Of a stretch of 64,000 bases of DNA, positions 55,076 through 63,880 are shown one piece after another. Each line of letters starts with the position of its first letter. Positions within the stretch are counted from its first letter, which is position 1. Source of the DNA: Streptococcaceae bacterium ESL0729 (GTDB lineage: Bacteria > Bacillota > Bacilli > Lactobacillales > Streptococcaceae); the NCBI GenBank assembly GCA_029391995.1, contig CP113924.1:1085001-1149000 (forward strand), read 5' to 3'. Below the pieces are notes generated by a model. The model saw only the letters and a program-made list of their open reading frames with translations. It ran no database searches and was not told where the DNA came from. Both the position numbers and the translations under genes were made by a program.

Positions 55076-56008
55076 TTAGCTCCTATTTTCTTTATCCAAA
55101 AAAGTTAGAATGATTTGATAAACTACTTCTTTTTCCAGCTCATTAATAACCTCATGCTTCATTTGAGGCATAGTGATGAAGTCCAAATTTTCATATCCCC
55201 TAACTTCCAAAAATCTTTTAGAAGCTAAGAGGCCTTTACTGCCCCCTGTCACAATATCTTCTTGGCCGTTGATACTTAAAATGGGAAGCTTTTTATTTAC
55301 CAGGTTTTTACCAGCTTTTTTACTCATATATTTTATCCGATGATTTGCCTCAAGAATGGCCAAAAGACCGTAGTCATCATAACTTTCAACCCACAGCCTA
55401 TCTTTTTCAATCAAATCAAGCACTGTTTGATCTGATGTTATCCAGTCCTTAGAGCTAGCCCCAGGAGCTACCAAGCTGTTTAAAAACTTAGAGGTTTTGG
55501 GATTTTTTAGGGCCTTGATCCTTAAATCAAGTATTATTTTTCCAATTTTTGATGCAAATTGATATTTGACAGTTCCTGTTAGAATAAGTCCAGCAAGCAT
55601 GGAATCATCATAATCTAAATAAGCCCTAGCAATCATGGAACCAAAGGAGTGACCATAGAGGGTCAAGGGAAGCCTTGGATAGGCTTTCTTGATTAGACCA
55701 CTTATTTGAAGCTGATCTTCAATCATCTGATCAAGGCTTGATATGTGACTCAGAGGATTTTTATTGTCAAAAGATAAACCATGCCCCCGATTATCGCTAG
55801 TAAAGACAGCATAACCATGGCCTGCTAGATACCTGGCCAAATCCCCATATCTTAGGGCATGTTCATTCATCCCGTGAATTATCTGTAAGGTCCCCTTGAC
55901 CTCTTCGTCCTTGATTGGTCTGATAAGTTTCAAGCTCAATTTTAAGCCATCACGAGCTTGAAAACTTTTTTCCTGCTCTATTATTTCAAGTGGAATTTTA
56001 TCACTCAT
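55076..56008 (-). CDS. alpha/beta hydrolase, lysophospholipase/monoacylglycerol lipase-like
   Basis: A 310-residue serine hydrolase of the Hydrolase_4 family. The nucleophile is in LYGHSFGSMIAR (about 115), the oxyanion region HGMNEHALRYGD, and the catalytic His in PQMKHEVINE. No signal peptide. The start at 56008 (MSDKIPLEI) follows AAGGGA; an in-frame TTG 20 codons upstream has no site and falls in the rplA terminator. Natural substrate unknown. Confidence 0.85.
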   Translation of the reverse strand: MSDKIPLEIIEQEKSFQARDGLKLSLKLIRPIKDEEVKGTLQIIHGMNEHALRYGDLARYLAGHGYAVFTSDNRGHGLSFDNKNPLSHISSLDQMIEDQLQISGLIKKAYPRLPLTLYGHSFGSMIARAYLDYDDSMLAGLILTGTVKYQFASKIGKIILDLRIKALKNPKTSKFLNSLVAPGASSKDWITSDQTVLDLIEKDRLWVESYDDYGLLAILEANHRIKYMSKKAGKNLVNKKLPILSINGQEDIVTGGSKGLLASKRFLEVRGYENLDFITMPQMKHEVINELEKEVVYQIILTFLDKENRS

Positions 56009-56069
56009 CCTTTTGATCCCTTCATCTGGTATTGATTTAATCTTAGCCCAGTCAAGCTTTAAAAACAAG

Positions 56070-56099
56070 CAAAAAAGCCAGACCTAGGTCTAGCTTTTT
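56070..56099 (-). terminator. intrinsic terminator of rplA
   Basis: AAAAGC-n-AGAC pairs with GTCT-n-GCTTTT around CTAG, with TTTTTTG on the minus strand. Confidence 0.75.
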
Positions 56100-56110
56100 C
56101 TTTTCACCTA

Positions 56111-56800
56111 TTATAGTGAAGCAGGATCTACGTGTACACCAGGTCCCATAGTTGTTGTAACTGAAAGGTTAGTGATGTAAGTTCCCTTAGCTGATGATGG
56201 TTTAGCAGCAGCGATAACGTTGTTGATAGCTTTGAAGTTTTCAACAAGTTTAGCGTCATCAAATGATACTTTACCGATTGGAACGTGAACGTTACCAGCT
56301 TTGTCAGCACGGTAAGTTACTTTACCAGCTTTAACTTCTTCGATTGCTTTAGTTACATCCATAGTAACTGTTCCTGTTTTAGGGTTTGGCATAAGGTTAC
56401 GAGGTCCAAGGACACGTCCAAGGCGACCTACAACAGCCATCATATCAGGAGTAGCAACTACTACGTCGAAGTCGAACCATCCACCGTTGATTTTAGCAAC
56501 TAATTCGTCGTCACCAACGTAGTCAGCTCCAGCAGCTTCAGCTTCTTTAGCTTTTTCACCTTTAGCGAAAACTAAAACTTTTTGAGTTTTACCAGTTCCG
56601 TTTGGAAGCACAAGAGCTCCACGGATTTGTTGGTCAGCTTTCTTAACGTCGATGTTAAGGTTGTAAGCAACTTCAACAGTTGCGTCAAATTTTGCAAAGT
56701 TAGTTTCTTTTGCAAGAGCTACAGCTTCTTCAGCGCTGTAAACTTTTGTGCTGTCGATTTTTTCAAGAGCAGCAGTCATTTGTTTGCTTTTTTTAGCCAT
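56111..56800 (-). CDS. rplA: ribosomal protein L1
   Basis: Large-subunit stalk protein that binds 23S helices 76-78 and acts as a translational repressor in several bacteria. The 229 residues include the family segments [28 protein letters not shown] (about 120) and [11 protein letters not shown] at the end. GGAG lies before the ATG. Strong codon bias. It is 107 bases downstream of rplK, an unusually long gap that holds an L1-site mimic. Confidence 0.97.
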   Translation of the reverse strand: MAKKSKQMTAALEKIDSTKVYSAEEAVALAKETNFAKFDATVEVAYNLNIDVKKADQQIRGALVLPNGTGKTQKVLVFAKGEKAKEAEAAGADYVGDDELVAKINGGWFDFDVVVATPDMMAVVGRLGRVLGPRNLMPNPKTGTVTMDVTKAIEEVKAGKVTYRADKAGNVHVPIGKVSFDDAKLVENFKAINNVIAAAKPSSAKGTYITNLSVTTTMGPGVHVDPASL

Positions 56801-56822
56801 TTTTTTCTCCTCTGTGGTATTT

Positions 56823-56848
56823 ACGGGTTTTTAATCCTCCCACCCGAA
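56823..56848 (-). promoter_or_regulatory. rplA leader hairpin with GTGGGAGG, probable L1 site
   Basis: On the minus strand CGGGT and ACCCG close a hairpin whose loop begins GGGAGG, so GTGGGAGG stands at 56843-56836. The 23S L1-binding region contains the same GGTGGGAGG. This suggests that L1 represses its own translation. Confidence 0.5.
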
Positions 56849-56907
56849 CTTCGTGGGAAAATTTTTCAAAAATTATCCGGCAATAGGTAATTTCTTGAAA
56901 TTTTCTC

Positions 56908-57333
56908 TTAGTCTTCTACAACGAAGCCCATTGAGCGTGCTGTACCTTCGATCATACGCATTGCAGCTTCTAGGCTACCAGCGTTAAGGTCAGGCATTTT
57001 AGTTTCAGCGATTTCTTGAACTTGTGCACGAGTTACAGTTGCAACTTTAACTGTGTTTGGAGTTCCAGAACCTTTTTCAACTCCTGCAGCTTTCTTAAGA
57101 AGCACAGCAGCTGGAGGTGTTTTAGTAATGAATGTGAATGATTTGTCTTCATAAACACTGATTACAACTGGGATGATCATACCAGCTTGGTCAGCTGTAC
57201 GAGCGTTGAATTCTTTAGTGAATCCCATGATGTTGATTCCCGCTTGACCTAGTGCTGGTCCAACTGGTGGAGCTGGTGTTGCTTTACCGGCAGGAATTTG
57301 TAATTTTACAAGTTTTTCTACTTTTTTAGCCAC
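56908..57333 (-). CDS. rplK: ribosomal protein L11 (GTG start)
   Basis: Stalk-base protein needed for EF-G and RelA action. The 141 residues start [17 protein letters not shown] and contain the proline-rich [15 protein letters not shown] and the C-terminal RNA-binding [13 protein letters not shown]. The start is GTG after AGGAGG. First gene of rplK-rplA, with a strong promoter and a structured leader of about 110 bases. Confidence 0.97.
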   Translation of the reverse strand: MAKKVEKLVKLQIPAGKATPAPPVGPALGQAGINIMGFTKEFNARTADQAGMIIPVVISVYEDKSFTFITKTPPAAVLLKKAAGVEKGSGTPNTVKVATVTRAQVQEIAETKMPDLNAGSLEAAMRMIEGTARSMGFVVED

Positions 57334-57416
57334 GATAAATTTCCTCCTATTTTATATGACGAGTAAGAACAAGCCTTACACGTTCATCGTGATGTGGTTT
57401 AATGGTGAACATGCCA

Positions 57417-57424
57417 CCTCCCAC
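57417..57424 (-). promoter_or_regulatory. GTGGGAGG in the rplK leader, probable L1 site
   Basis: The leader has a GTGTG/CACAC hairpin followed by GCGTGGGAGG and a GGTG/CACC hairpin. GTGGGAGG matches the 23S L1 site and the rplA leader copy at 56836. Confidence 0.45.
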
Positions 57425-57450
57425 GCAAGTGTGAGTAAACACACCCATTA

Positions 57451-57479
57451 ATTCTACTAAATCTTAAATAAATTGTCAA
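57451..57479 (-). promoter_or_regulatory. rplK promoter
   Basis: TTGACA (57479-57474), 17 bases, TAGAAT (57456-57451) on the minus strand. The predicted start near 57444 gives a leader of about 110 bases before the GTG. Confidence 0.8.
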
Positions 57480-57519
57480 ACAAAATACTAATAAATATTA
57501 ATCTCAAATAAGTTCGTTA

Positions 57520-57885
57520 TCAAGAAGCTACTCTTTCCTTCTCGTATAGATACTTCATAAATAAGGCAAGAATCAACAAAAGAATTACCAAAATGACATA
57601 GCCATAAATGCTAAAGGACAGTCTTTCAATGTTCAAAAAGTCCATCATCTGAGTCAGAGTAAAACTCAAGCAAGCAACTAGGGCAAAAACCTTCCACATA
57701 TCAAGCTTGGTTTCCTTTAGTACATTGATGGAAATAATGGTTGTAAGAATTATTATGGCATCTGAGTAAAGATAAATAAATTCCTGTCTCCTCAATATGA
57801 TTTGATCAATTCCCCAAACAATCCAACTTAACAAAGCTATCTCTAAATTAGATTTCGTCACCTTATAATAAGATAATTTATTCAC
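57520..57885 (-). CDS. small membrane protein of unknown function
   Basis: A 121-residue protein with probably four membrane segments (about 12-30, 40-57, 65-82 and 90-110) and a basic C-terminus (KYLYEKERVAS). I recognise no family. The GTG at 57885 is preceded, 13 bases away, by AGGAGG; an ATG 11 codons upstream (57918) opens the same frame but has no site of its own. It stands alone between rplK and an oxidoreductase gene, with AT-rich flanks. Confidence 0.55.
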   Translation of the reverse strand: MNKLSYYKVTKSNLEIALLSWIVWGIDQIILRRQEFIYLYSDAIIILTTIISINVLKETKLDMWKVFALVACLSFTLTQMMDFLNIERLSFSIYGYVILVILLLILALFMKYLYEKERVAS

Positions 57886-58063
57886 AAATGCACAACTTCC
57901 TCCTATCCTAGTATTCATCTATAATATAACATTTATATATGTTTTAGTGATTTCAGAAATGTGTTAAATCTATTACACGATAGTTTGAAAACGGATTTAT
58001 CGCTTATTTATTTAATCAAGGTAACATGGTTTTATTGTGATTTTATTATTAAACTTTGAAATT

Positions 58064-59035
58064 TTATCCTTCTTCTGGATAAAAAAGCTGCCAATCCTGC
58101 CTTAGGGAAGTCATGATGTCCATTACATCCTCTGTATAGTCAAGGTACATCATATTTTTAGCAAGTTCTACGCTTCTTTCCATATCCTCAAACTCATAAA
58201 AGAGGGCCAGATCATAGCTACCAACTTCTATCTGCTCATAAGTTCCATCAAGATAGGTTATTTTTGCCTGGGTACCACGAGGATACTCATAGATTTCAAC
58301 ATAGGCTTTCTCAAAGGATAAAAGACCACGCTTGGGCTGCTTGGCATGAAGGGATAGACTGACTGTTGCCATCTGATCCTCCTGATTTTTAAGGATGATA
58401 CTCACCTTCTCATCAACACCACTTTCAGCCAACTTGACCTGGGATGAAAGCTCTGATTCTTTTAACTCCATAAACCAACGAACAAAGGATAGGGCATAGA
58501 CTCCGATATCAAGTAGGGCACCTCCTGCAAGATTTTTGCTATAAAAACGGCTATTTGGATCATATTCCTTAAAGCTTCCAAAGTTCATCTGAACGAGCTC
58601 AAGCTTACCAAAATCACCTTTAACAATTCTTTCATGAAGATTCCTATAAAGGGGCATGTGATAGATGGTCATGGCCTCAGCCAGAATTAGATTCTTATCT
58701 TTTGCAAGCTGGATAGCCTCTGCAAGCTCGCTTGAATTAAGGGTTATGGCCTTCTCACATAGGACATGCTTTCCTGCCTCAAGGGCTTTTTTGATGTAGC
58801 TAATGTGAGTATTATGGGGACTTGCAATGTAAACTACATCAACCTGATCATCCAAGAAAAGGTCATCCACATTTTGATAAACCTTGTTAATTCCAAAATT
58901 TTCCGCTAACTTGCAGGCATTCTCATAGGTTCTATTGGCAACTGAGTAAATATCCCTTTTATTAGCCTTCATGGTCTCAGCAAAACGGTTGGCAATGGCC
59001 CCGCTCCCAAGAATTGCCCAATTATATGTTTTCAT
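58064..59035 (-). CDS. Gfo/Idh/MocA family oxidoreductase
   Basis: NAD(P)-dependent sugar-type dehydrogenase of 323 residues. The Rossmann start is WAILGSGAIANRFAE, the catalytic-type segment is HVLCEKAITLNSSEL (Lys in EKA), and the C-terminal half is the alpha/beta substrate domain. Substrate unknown. The ATG at 59035 lies five bases after GAAGGAG; a GTG two codons earlier overlaps that spacing. A consensus promoter lies upstream. Confidence 0.9.
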   Translation of the reverse strand: MKTYNWAILGSGAIANRFAETMKANKRDIYSVANRTYENACKLAENFGINKVYQNVDDLFLDDQVDVVYIASPHNTHISYIKKALEAGKHVLCEKAITLNSSELAEAIQLAKDKNLILAEAMTIYHMPLYRNLHERIVKGDFGKLELVQMNFGSFKEYDPNSRFYSKNLAGGALLDIGVYALSFVRWFMELKESELSSQVKLAESGVDEKVSIILKNQEDQMATVSLSLHAKQPKRGLLSFEKAYVEIYEYPRGTQAKITYLDGTYEQIEVGSYDLALFYEFEDMERSVELAKNMMYLDYTEDVMDIMTSLRQDWQLFYPEEG

Positions 59036-59067
59036 GTACACTCCTTCACTTATCGCTTTCTGTAAGC

Positions 59068-59096
59068 ATTATAGTAAAAAAAAGACCCGGGGACAA
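59068..59096 (-). promoter_or_regulatory. promoter of the oxidoreductase gene
   Basis: TTGTCC, 17 bases, TATAAT on the minus strand. The spacer includes the T-run of the yozE terminator, so termination and initiation signals overlap. Confidence 0.7.
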
Positions 59097-59117
59097 ATAT
59101 CTTTCTCGGAATCTTTC
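59077..59117 (-). terminator. intrinsic terminator of msrA-yozE
   Basis: AAAGATTC and the GGGTCTTT arm pair with two G-T pairs, followed by eight T on the minus strand. Confidence 0.55.
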
Positions 59118-59141
59118 TTGTATTACTCTATCGCACTTCTT

Positions 59142-59354
59142 CTATCGATGCAGGTAGTTATCAAAAATCTCATCAAACTGGGCTAGATTAAAATAAAATG
59201 GTGCTTCCTTTTCCAAATAATCGCTTATCTCATTAAAGTTTGAGCTGTGTCTTGGAAAGGTCGAATCATTAAAGGCCTCACTTGCTAAGATTGTCAGTGC
59301 ACAATCCATTTTTGGTCCCCTATGGGACATTAAATAGTTGTAAAAACTAGGCAT
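59142..59354 (-). CDS. YozE family SAM-like protein (UPF0346)
   Basis: A 70-residue helical protein of the YozE/UPF0346 family: [12 protein letters not shown] at the start, then [21 protein letters not shown] and a C-terminal FDEIFDNYL. The fold resembles sterile-alpha-motif domains; function is unknown. It overlaps msrA by eight bases, and AAGG touches its ATG, so translation is coupled. Confidence 0.88.
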   Translation of the reverse strand: MPSFYNYLMSHRGPKMDCALTILASEAFNDSTFPRHSSNFNEISDYLEKEAPFYFNLAQFDEIFDNYLHR

Positions 59355-59865
59355 CCTTCCACTTATCCTCGATAAATTTATGTCTCAGCCCACTTGAAAG
59401 AGAGTAGCGAAGGGGATTAGTCTTATAAAAGGCTTGGTGGTAGTCCTCAGCTGGGTAAAAAGTTTGTGCTTTTTCAATTGAGGTTACAATGGGTTCTGTG
59501 AAACGACCAGATTCTTGAAGTCTCTTTTTGCTTGCTTCAGCAATCTCTTTTTGTCTTTCATCTTCATAAAAGATTACCGGACGGTAGTTGTCACCTCGGT
59601 CTTGGAACTGACCAAAAGCATCAGTTGGATCGGTCTGCTTCCAGTAAAGTTCAACCAAATCCTCATAACTTATTTTGTCATTATCAAAGATAATTTCGAC
59701 TGCTTCTGTATGACCAGTCTTGTGGGTTAGTATATCTTCATAGGTTGGATTTACAGTATGACCGCCTGTGTAGCCACTTAAGACACTAATTACACCATCT
59801 TGTTCTTCAAAGGGTTCAACCATACACCAAAAACAACCGCCAGCAAAAATCGCACGTTCCATCAT
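59347..59865 (-). CDS. msrA: peptide methionine-S-sulfoxide reductase A
   Basis: Repairs Met-S-sulfoxide in proteins. The 172 residues have the catalytic [12 protein letters not shown] (Cys at about 13) and the family segments [15 protein letters not shown] and [24 protein letters not shown] lies eight bases before the first of two ATG codons. No MsrB domain is fused. Confidence 0.95.
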   Translation of the reverse strand: MMERAIFAGGCFWCMVEPFEEQDGVISVLSGYTGGHTVNPTYEDILTHKTGHTEAVEIIFDNDKISYEDLVELYWKQTDPTDAFGQFQDRGDNYRPVIFYEDERQKEIAEASKKRLQESGRFTEPIVTSIEKAQTFYPAEDYHQAFYKTNPLRYSLSSGLRHKFIEDKWKDA

Positions 59866-59898
59866 AAGCCATTCTCCTTAATTATGAGCTTAAACTCA

Positions 59899-60762
59899 CT
59901 AGTCTTTCTTAATTAAGTCAGTCCCAAATTCATCTTGCTTTACTTTACCGGCCTTCATGAGACCACCTAAAGCCTTTTTAAATTGGCCCTTGCTGATTCC
60001 AAAGGTAGCCTTGATGTCATCAGGGCTGCTCTTGTCATTTAATGACATAAAACCACCTGCCCCTTCAAGATAGGCTAAAATCATCTGGCCATCATTATCA
60101 AGCATCTCGTGTGACCTTGGTTTCAAACTTAAATTAAGCGTCTTATCAACATCACGATATCCAATCACTCGGACATCAACTTCCTCACCCAAACGAGGTT
60201 CTGAAAAACGCTCACTCGGATGAATAAATCCTAACATATTATTGTCAGGAATAAAAACAAAAGTACCTGACATTTTCAACCTATAAACAATGGCTTTTAG
60301 ATTTTGATCCTGCATGTTATTGTAAGCACGCCCAGCTAAATCTTTAAAGACCTCATTGTCTGCCACAGTAGCCCAAATCCTATCCTTTGGATCGACCTCA
60401 AGGGTTACATAAAGCTTGTCTCCCTCCTTGGGCCATAAGTTTTTAAGCTCAGGGAGATTGTCCATGGAAATAACGACATCTTTTCCGGGTAGGCCGATGT
60501 CAACAAAGACTCCAAGATCGCGTCTAACCTCTGTTACTGTCCCCCAGCCGTAGTTGTCACGCCCTGCTGTTGGAAAAATGGTTGTTGCCTTTGGCTTTCC
60601 TTTTTTGTCGGTATAAACAAAGACCTTGACCGTATCTCCAAGGGCATGTTCACCCTCAGACTTATCGAGGATTAAAGTGTGTCCATTTTTTTGTAGAAAA
60701 TAACTGTTGTCATTTTCATCTGTAACAATGGCGGTTATATATTTTGCTAATAAATCGTTCAT
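59899..60762 (-). CDS. cvfB: S1-domain RNA-binding protein CvfB
   Basis: RNA-binding protein related to the staphylococcal virulence regulator CvfB. The 287 residues carry three S1-like domains (about 1-65, 68-135 and 145-215; VFVDIGLPGKDVVISMDNLP, FVFIPDNNMLGFIHPSERF) and a C-terminal winged helix (SPDDIKATFGISKGQFKKALGGLMKAG). AAAGGA precedes the ATG. It lies between frr and msrA on the same strand. Confidence 0.9.
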   Translation of the reverse strand: MNDLLAKYITAIVTDENDNSYFLQKNGHTLILDKSEGEHALGDTVKVFVYTDKKGKPKATTIFPTAGRDNYGWGTVTEVRRDLGVFVDIGLPGKDVVISMDNLPELKNLWPKEGDKLYVTLEVDPKDRIWATVADNEVFKDLAGRAYNNMQDQNLKAIVYRLKMSGTFVFIPDNNMLGFIHPSERFSEPRLGEEVDVRVIGYRDVDKTLNLSLKPRSHEMLDNDGQMILAYLEGAGGFMSLNDKSSPDDIKATFGISKGQFKKALGGLMKAGKVKQDEFGTDLIKKD

Positions 60763-60820
60763 AGCATGTCCTTTCCTGTGAAAAAAAGCTGGGTAAGCCC
60801 CAGTCTTCTTTTCGAGACGT

Positions 60821-61378
60821 TTAAACGTCTAATAATTCTGTTTCCTTATCTTTTGTGAGCTTGTCAATATGTTTAACAGATTCATCTGTAATGTTTTGAA
60901 TCTCTTTTTCAAGTCCACGTAGTTCATCTTCAGTAATTTCACTATTTTTTTCTTGCTTTTTAGCCGTATCCATAGCATCGCGACGGATATTTCTAATGGC
61001 TACTTTTGAACCTTCAGCGACCTTCTTAACTTCCTTAGCAAGTTCCTTACGACGTTCTTCAGTTAATTGAGGAATCACCAGGCGGATAATTGTTCCATCT
61101 GATTGAGGGGTAATCCCTAAATCACTTGCATTAATAGCATGCTCGATATCCTTGATTGATGATTTATCAAATGGTGTAATCAAAAGGACACGTGCTTCAG
61201 GAATTGCAATTGAAGCTAATTGGTTAAGGGGAGTTGGTGCCCCGTAATATTCAACCTGAATACGGTCTAAAAGACTTGCATTAGCACGTCCAGCACGAAT
61301 GCTTCCAAATTCACGAAGCAAGCTTGCTTGTGATTGTTCCATTCTCTCTTTTGCATTTTTTAAAATTTCGTTTGTCAT
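60821..61378 (-). CDS. frr: ribosome recycling factor
   Basis: Splits post-termination ribosomes together with EF-G. The 185 residues match the usual length and carry [20 protein letters not shown] and VRIPQLT-like [20 protein letters not shown] precedes the ATG. It follows pyrH by 27 bases, the common order. Confidence 0.97.
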   Translation of the reverse strand: MTNEILKNAKERMEQSQASLLREFGSIRAGRANASLLDRIQVEYYGAPTPLNQLASIAIPEARVLLITPFDKSSIKDIEHAINASDLGITPQSDGTIIRLVIPQLTEERRKELAKEVKKVAEGSKVAIRNIRRDAMDTAKKQEKNSEITEDELRGLEKEIQNITDESVKHIDKLTKDKETELLDV

Positions 61379-61405
61379 TTTTCTCTCCTATTCTATCTAG
61401 CTAGC

Positions 61406-62122
61406 TTAATCGACTGTTGTCCCGATATTTTCACCAAGAACCGCACGGCGGATATTTCCTGCTTCATTCAGATTAAATACTACTAGTGGGATATCATTAT
61501 CCATTGAAAGGGTGCTTGCTGTAGTATCCATAACTTGCAAGCCTTGAGAGATTACATCCATGTGAGTCAAGTGCTCAAATTTAGTAGCATTTTCATCCTT
61601 ATTAGGGTCAGCGTCATAGATTCCATCCACCCCATTTTTAGCCATAAGAATTACATCAGCATTGATTTCTGCAGCCCTTAAGGCACTTGTCGTATCTGTT
61701 GAGAAGTAAGGGTTCCCTGTTCCCCCTGCAAAAATAACCACACGATTTTTTTCCAGATGGCGTTCAGCCTTACGACGAATATAAGGTTCTGCAATTTGAC
61801 GCATGTCGATTGATGATTGAACACGAGTTGGCACGTCTTCATTTTCAAGGGTATCTTGAAGGGCTAGGGCATTCATAATAGTTGCAAGCATACCCATATA
61901 ATCAGCCTGAGCACGTTCCATTCCAAGGCTTGCTCCAGTTTGCCCACGCCAGATGTTTCCGCCACCTACAACGATTGCAATCTCAACACCTAAATCATGG
62001 ACTTCCCTTAATTCCTGGGCAATTCCCTTAACAACGATTGGATTAATCCCAAATCCTTCATCTCCTGCTAGAGCTTCTCCGCTTAATTTCAGTACCACGC
62101 GCTTATATTTTGGTTCTATCAT
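61406..62122 (-). CDS. pyrH: UMP kinase
   Basis: Bacterial UMP kinase of the amino-acid kinase fold, 238 residues from the chosen start. Segments are [24 protein letters not shown] and [20 protein letters not shown]. The ATG at 62122 (MIEPKYKRV) follows GGGAGACGATA; the frame opens nine codons earlier without support. First of pyrH-frr. Confidence 0.96.
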   Translation of the reverse strand: MIEPKYKRVVLKLSGEALAGDEGFGINPIVVKGIAQELREVHDLGVEIAIVVGGGNIWRGQTGASLGMERAQADYMGMLATIMNALALQDTLENEDVPTRVQSSIDMRQIAEPYIRRKAERHLEKNRVVIFAGGTGNPYFSTDTTSALRAAEINADVILMAKNGVDGIYDADPNKDENATKFEHLTHMDVISQGLQVMDTTASTLSMDNDIPLVVFNLNEAGNIRRAVLGENIGTTVD

Positions 62123-62170
62123 TATCGTCTCCCATACAAAATTTATCACCCTATAATAACATATTTTTTC

Positions 62171-62205
62171 AAAAAAATCCCACCAAAATAAACTTTAGTG
62201 GGATT
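62171..62205 (-). terminator. intrinsic terminator of treC
   Basis: AATCCCAC and GTGGGATT form an 8-bp stem, followed by TTTTTT on the minus strand. Confidence 0.85.
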
Positions 62206-62214
62206 GATCCTTTC

Positions 62215-63825
62215 CTATTTGCTGAAAATAGCAAGGCTTTGGTAAGGTTTAAGTTTTTCAAGATTGTTATCTTCATAGTTTGAAATAAGAAGCTCTCCAG
62301 CCTTAAATTCACTAGGTAAATCAAGAGCTACTTCCTCAGCTGAAAAATTATTGGCAACAAATAATTTTTTGCCATCAAATTCCCTGATGAAAGCATAGAT
62401 TTCCTTGCTATCTACAAGGGCTTTTTTATAGCTTCCTTCTGAAATAATTTTATGGGTCTTCCTAAGTTTAATTAAATCCTTATAAAAATTAATAATGGCA
62501 CCATTTTTCTCAGCTTCAAGATTTATCTGTGGATGATTTCCGCTAGAAAGCCAAGGAGTACCTATAGAGAATCCTCCATTTTTACTATCATCCCACTGCA
62601 TAGGAATCCTTGAATTATCACGAGATTTGATTTGAATAATCTCAAAGGCTTCCTCAGGTGATTTACCACTAGCCTTCATCTCCTCATAGGCATTTAGGGA
62701 CTCGACATCCACATAATCAGCCATTGAAGTGAAATCTGGGTCAATCATTCCAATCTCTTCTCCCATGTAAATATAAGGTGTCCCGCGGCTTAAGTGAATT
62801 GAAGCCGCAAGCATCATAGCTCCCTTAACCCTGAAGTTTTTAACATCAACAAATCGATTCAAAGCCCGCGGTTGGTCATGGTTATTCCAGAATAATGCAT
62901 TCCAACCATTTCCTTCTGACATGTCCTCACCCCAGTTGTGGAAAAGATTTTTTAATTCTTCAAAGTCAAAGGCCTGCTTGCTCCATTTTTTCCCGTCCTT
63001 GTAGTCAACCTTCAAATGGTGGAAATTAAAGGTCATTGATAGCTCATGACGGTCTGGTCTGGTATAAAGAATGCAATTTTCAATGGTTGTTGAAGACATT
63101 TCACCTACTGTAATACTTTCTAAATCATGGCCAAAAGTCGCTTCATTTAATTCTCTTAGGTATTCATGGGTCAATGGTTTATCAGTGTACTCAGCCTTAC
63201 CTTCATTTTCTGGATTATTTTTTAAGACTTCATCCTTACCAATCAGGTTAATAACGTCAAATCTAAAGCCATGAACTCCCTTGTCCATCCAGAATTTAAC
63301 TACATTAAATAACTCTTCCCTTACATGAGGATTACGCCAGTTTAAGTCAGCCTGAGTTTTATCAAAAAGGTGCAGGTAGTATTTTCCAGTGTCACCAAAA
63401 GGTGCCCAGGCATTTCCTCCAAATTTACTAATCCAATCCGTTGGCTCATCCCTTAGAATAAAGAAATCTTGGTAGTACTTATCTCCTGCCAAGGCTTTTT
63501 TAAACCATTCATGCTCAGTTGAAACATGGTTTAAAACCATGTCAAGCATGAAGCCAATATTACGTTTTTTACCTTCTTTTACCAGCTCCTCAAAATCTTC
63601 CATACTACCAAAATCAGGATTAATGGCAACATAGTCTGAAATATCATAGCCATTATCTTTTTGTGGACTTGGGTAAATTGGATTAAGCCAAATCATGTCA
63701 ACCCCAAGGTCTTCTAAGTAATCAAGTTTCTTGATAATCCCCCTAAGGTCACCGACACCTGAGCCTGTTGTATCCAAATACGATTTTGGATAAATTTGGT
63801 AAATTACTTTATCTTTAAAAGTCAT
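62215..63825 (-). CDS. treC: trehalose-6-phosphate hydrolase, GH13
   Basis: Splits trehalose-6-phosphate into glucose and glucose-6-phosphate. The 536 residues carry MLDMVLNHVS, HGFRFDVINLIG (nucleophile Asp followed by Val), TVGEMSS and WNNHDQPRA, and the TreC-typical GNAWAPFGDTGKYYLHLFDK. Of three nearby ATG codons, 63825 (MTFKDKVIYQIYPKSY) is chosen because GGAG stands six bases before it. It follows the tail of a PTS permease whose IIA-like end supports a trehalose PTS operon. Confidence 0.92.
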   Translation of the reverse strand: MTFKDKVIYQIYPKSYLDTTGSGVGDLRGIIKKLDYLEDLGVDMIWLNPIYPSPQKDNGYDISDYVAINPDFGSMEDFEELVKEGKKRNIGFMLDMVLNHVSTEHEWFKKALAGDKYYQDFFILRDEPTDWISKFGGNAWAPFGDTGKYYLHLFDKTQADLNWRNPHVREELFNVVKFWMDKGVHGFRFDVINLIGKDEVLKNNPENEGKAEYTDKPLTHEYLRELNEATFGHDLESITVGEMSSTTIENCILYTRPDRHELSMTFNFHHLKVDYKDGKKWSKQAFDFEELKNLFHNWGEDMSEGNGWNALFWNNHDQPRALNRFVDVKNFRVKGAMMLAASIHLSRGTPYIYMGEEIGMIDPDFTSMADYVDVESLNAYEEMKASGKSPEEAFEIIQIKSRDNSRIPMQWDDSKNGGFSIGTPWLSSGNHPQINLEAEKNGAIINFYKDLIKLRKTHKIISEGSYKKALVDSKEIYAFIREFDGKKLFVANNFSAEEVALDLPSEFKAGELLISNYEDNNLEKLKPYQSLAIFSK

Positions 63826-63850
63826 CTTCATCTCCATTCTTCTAACATAA

Positions 63851-63876
63851 AAGTAGGGCCTCATCAGCCCTATTTT
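63851..63876 (-). other. hairpin between the PTS permease gene and treC
   Basis: AGGGC and GCCCT form a stem around seven bases, followed on the minus strand by ACTTTT. It may be a partial terminator or a processing site that sets the permease/hydrolase ratio. Confidence 0.45.
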
Positions 63877-63880
63877 TAAT

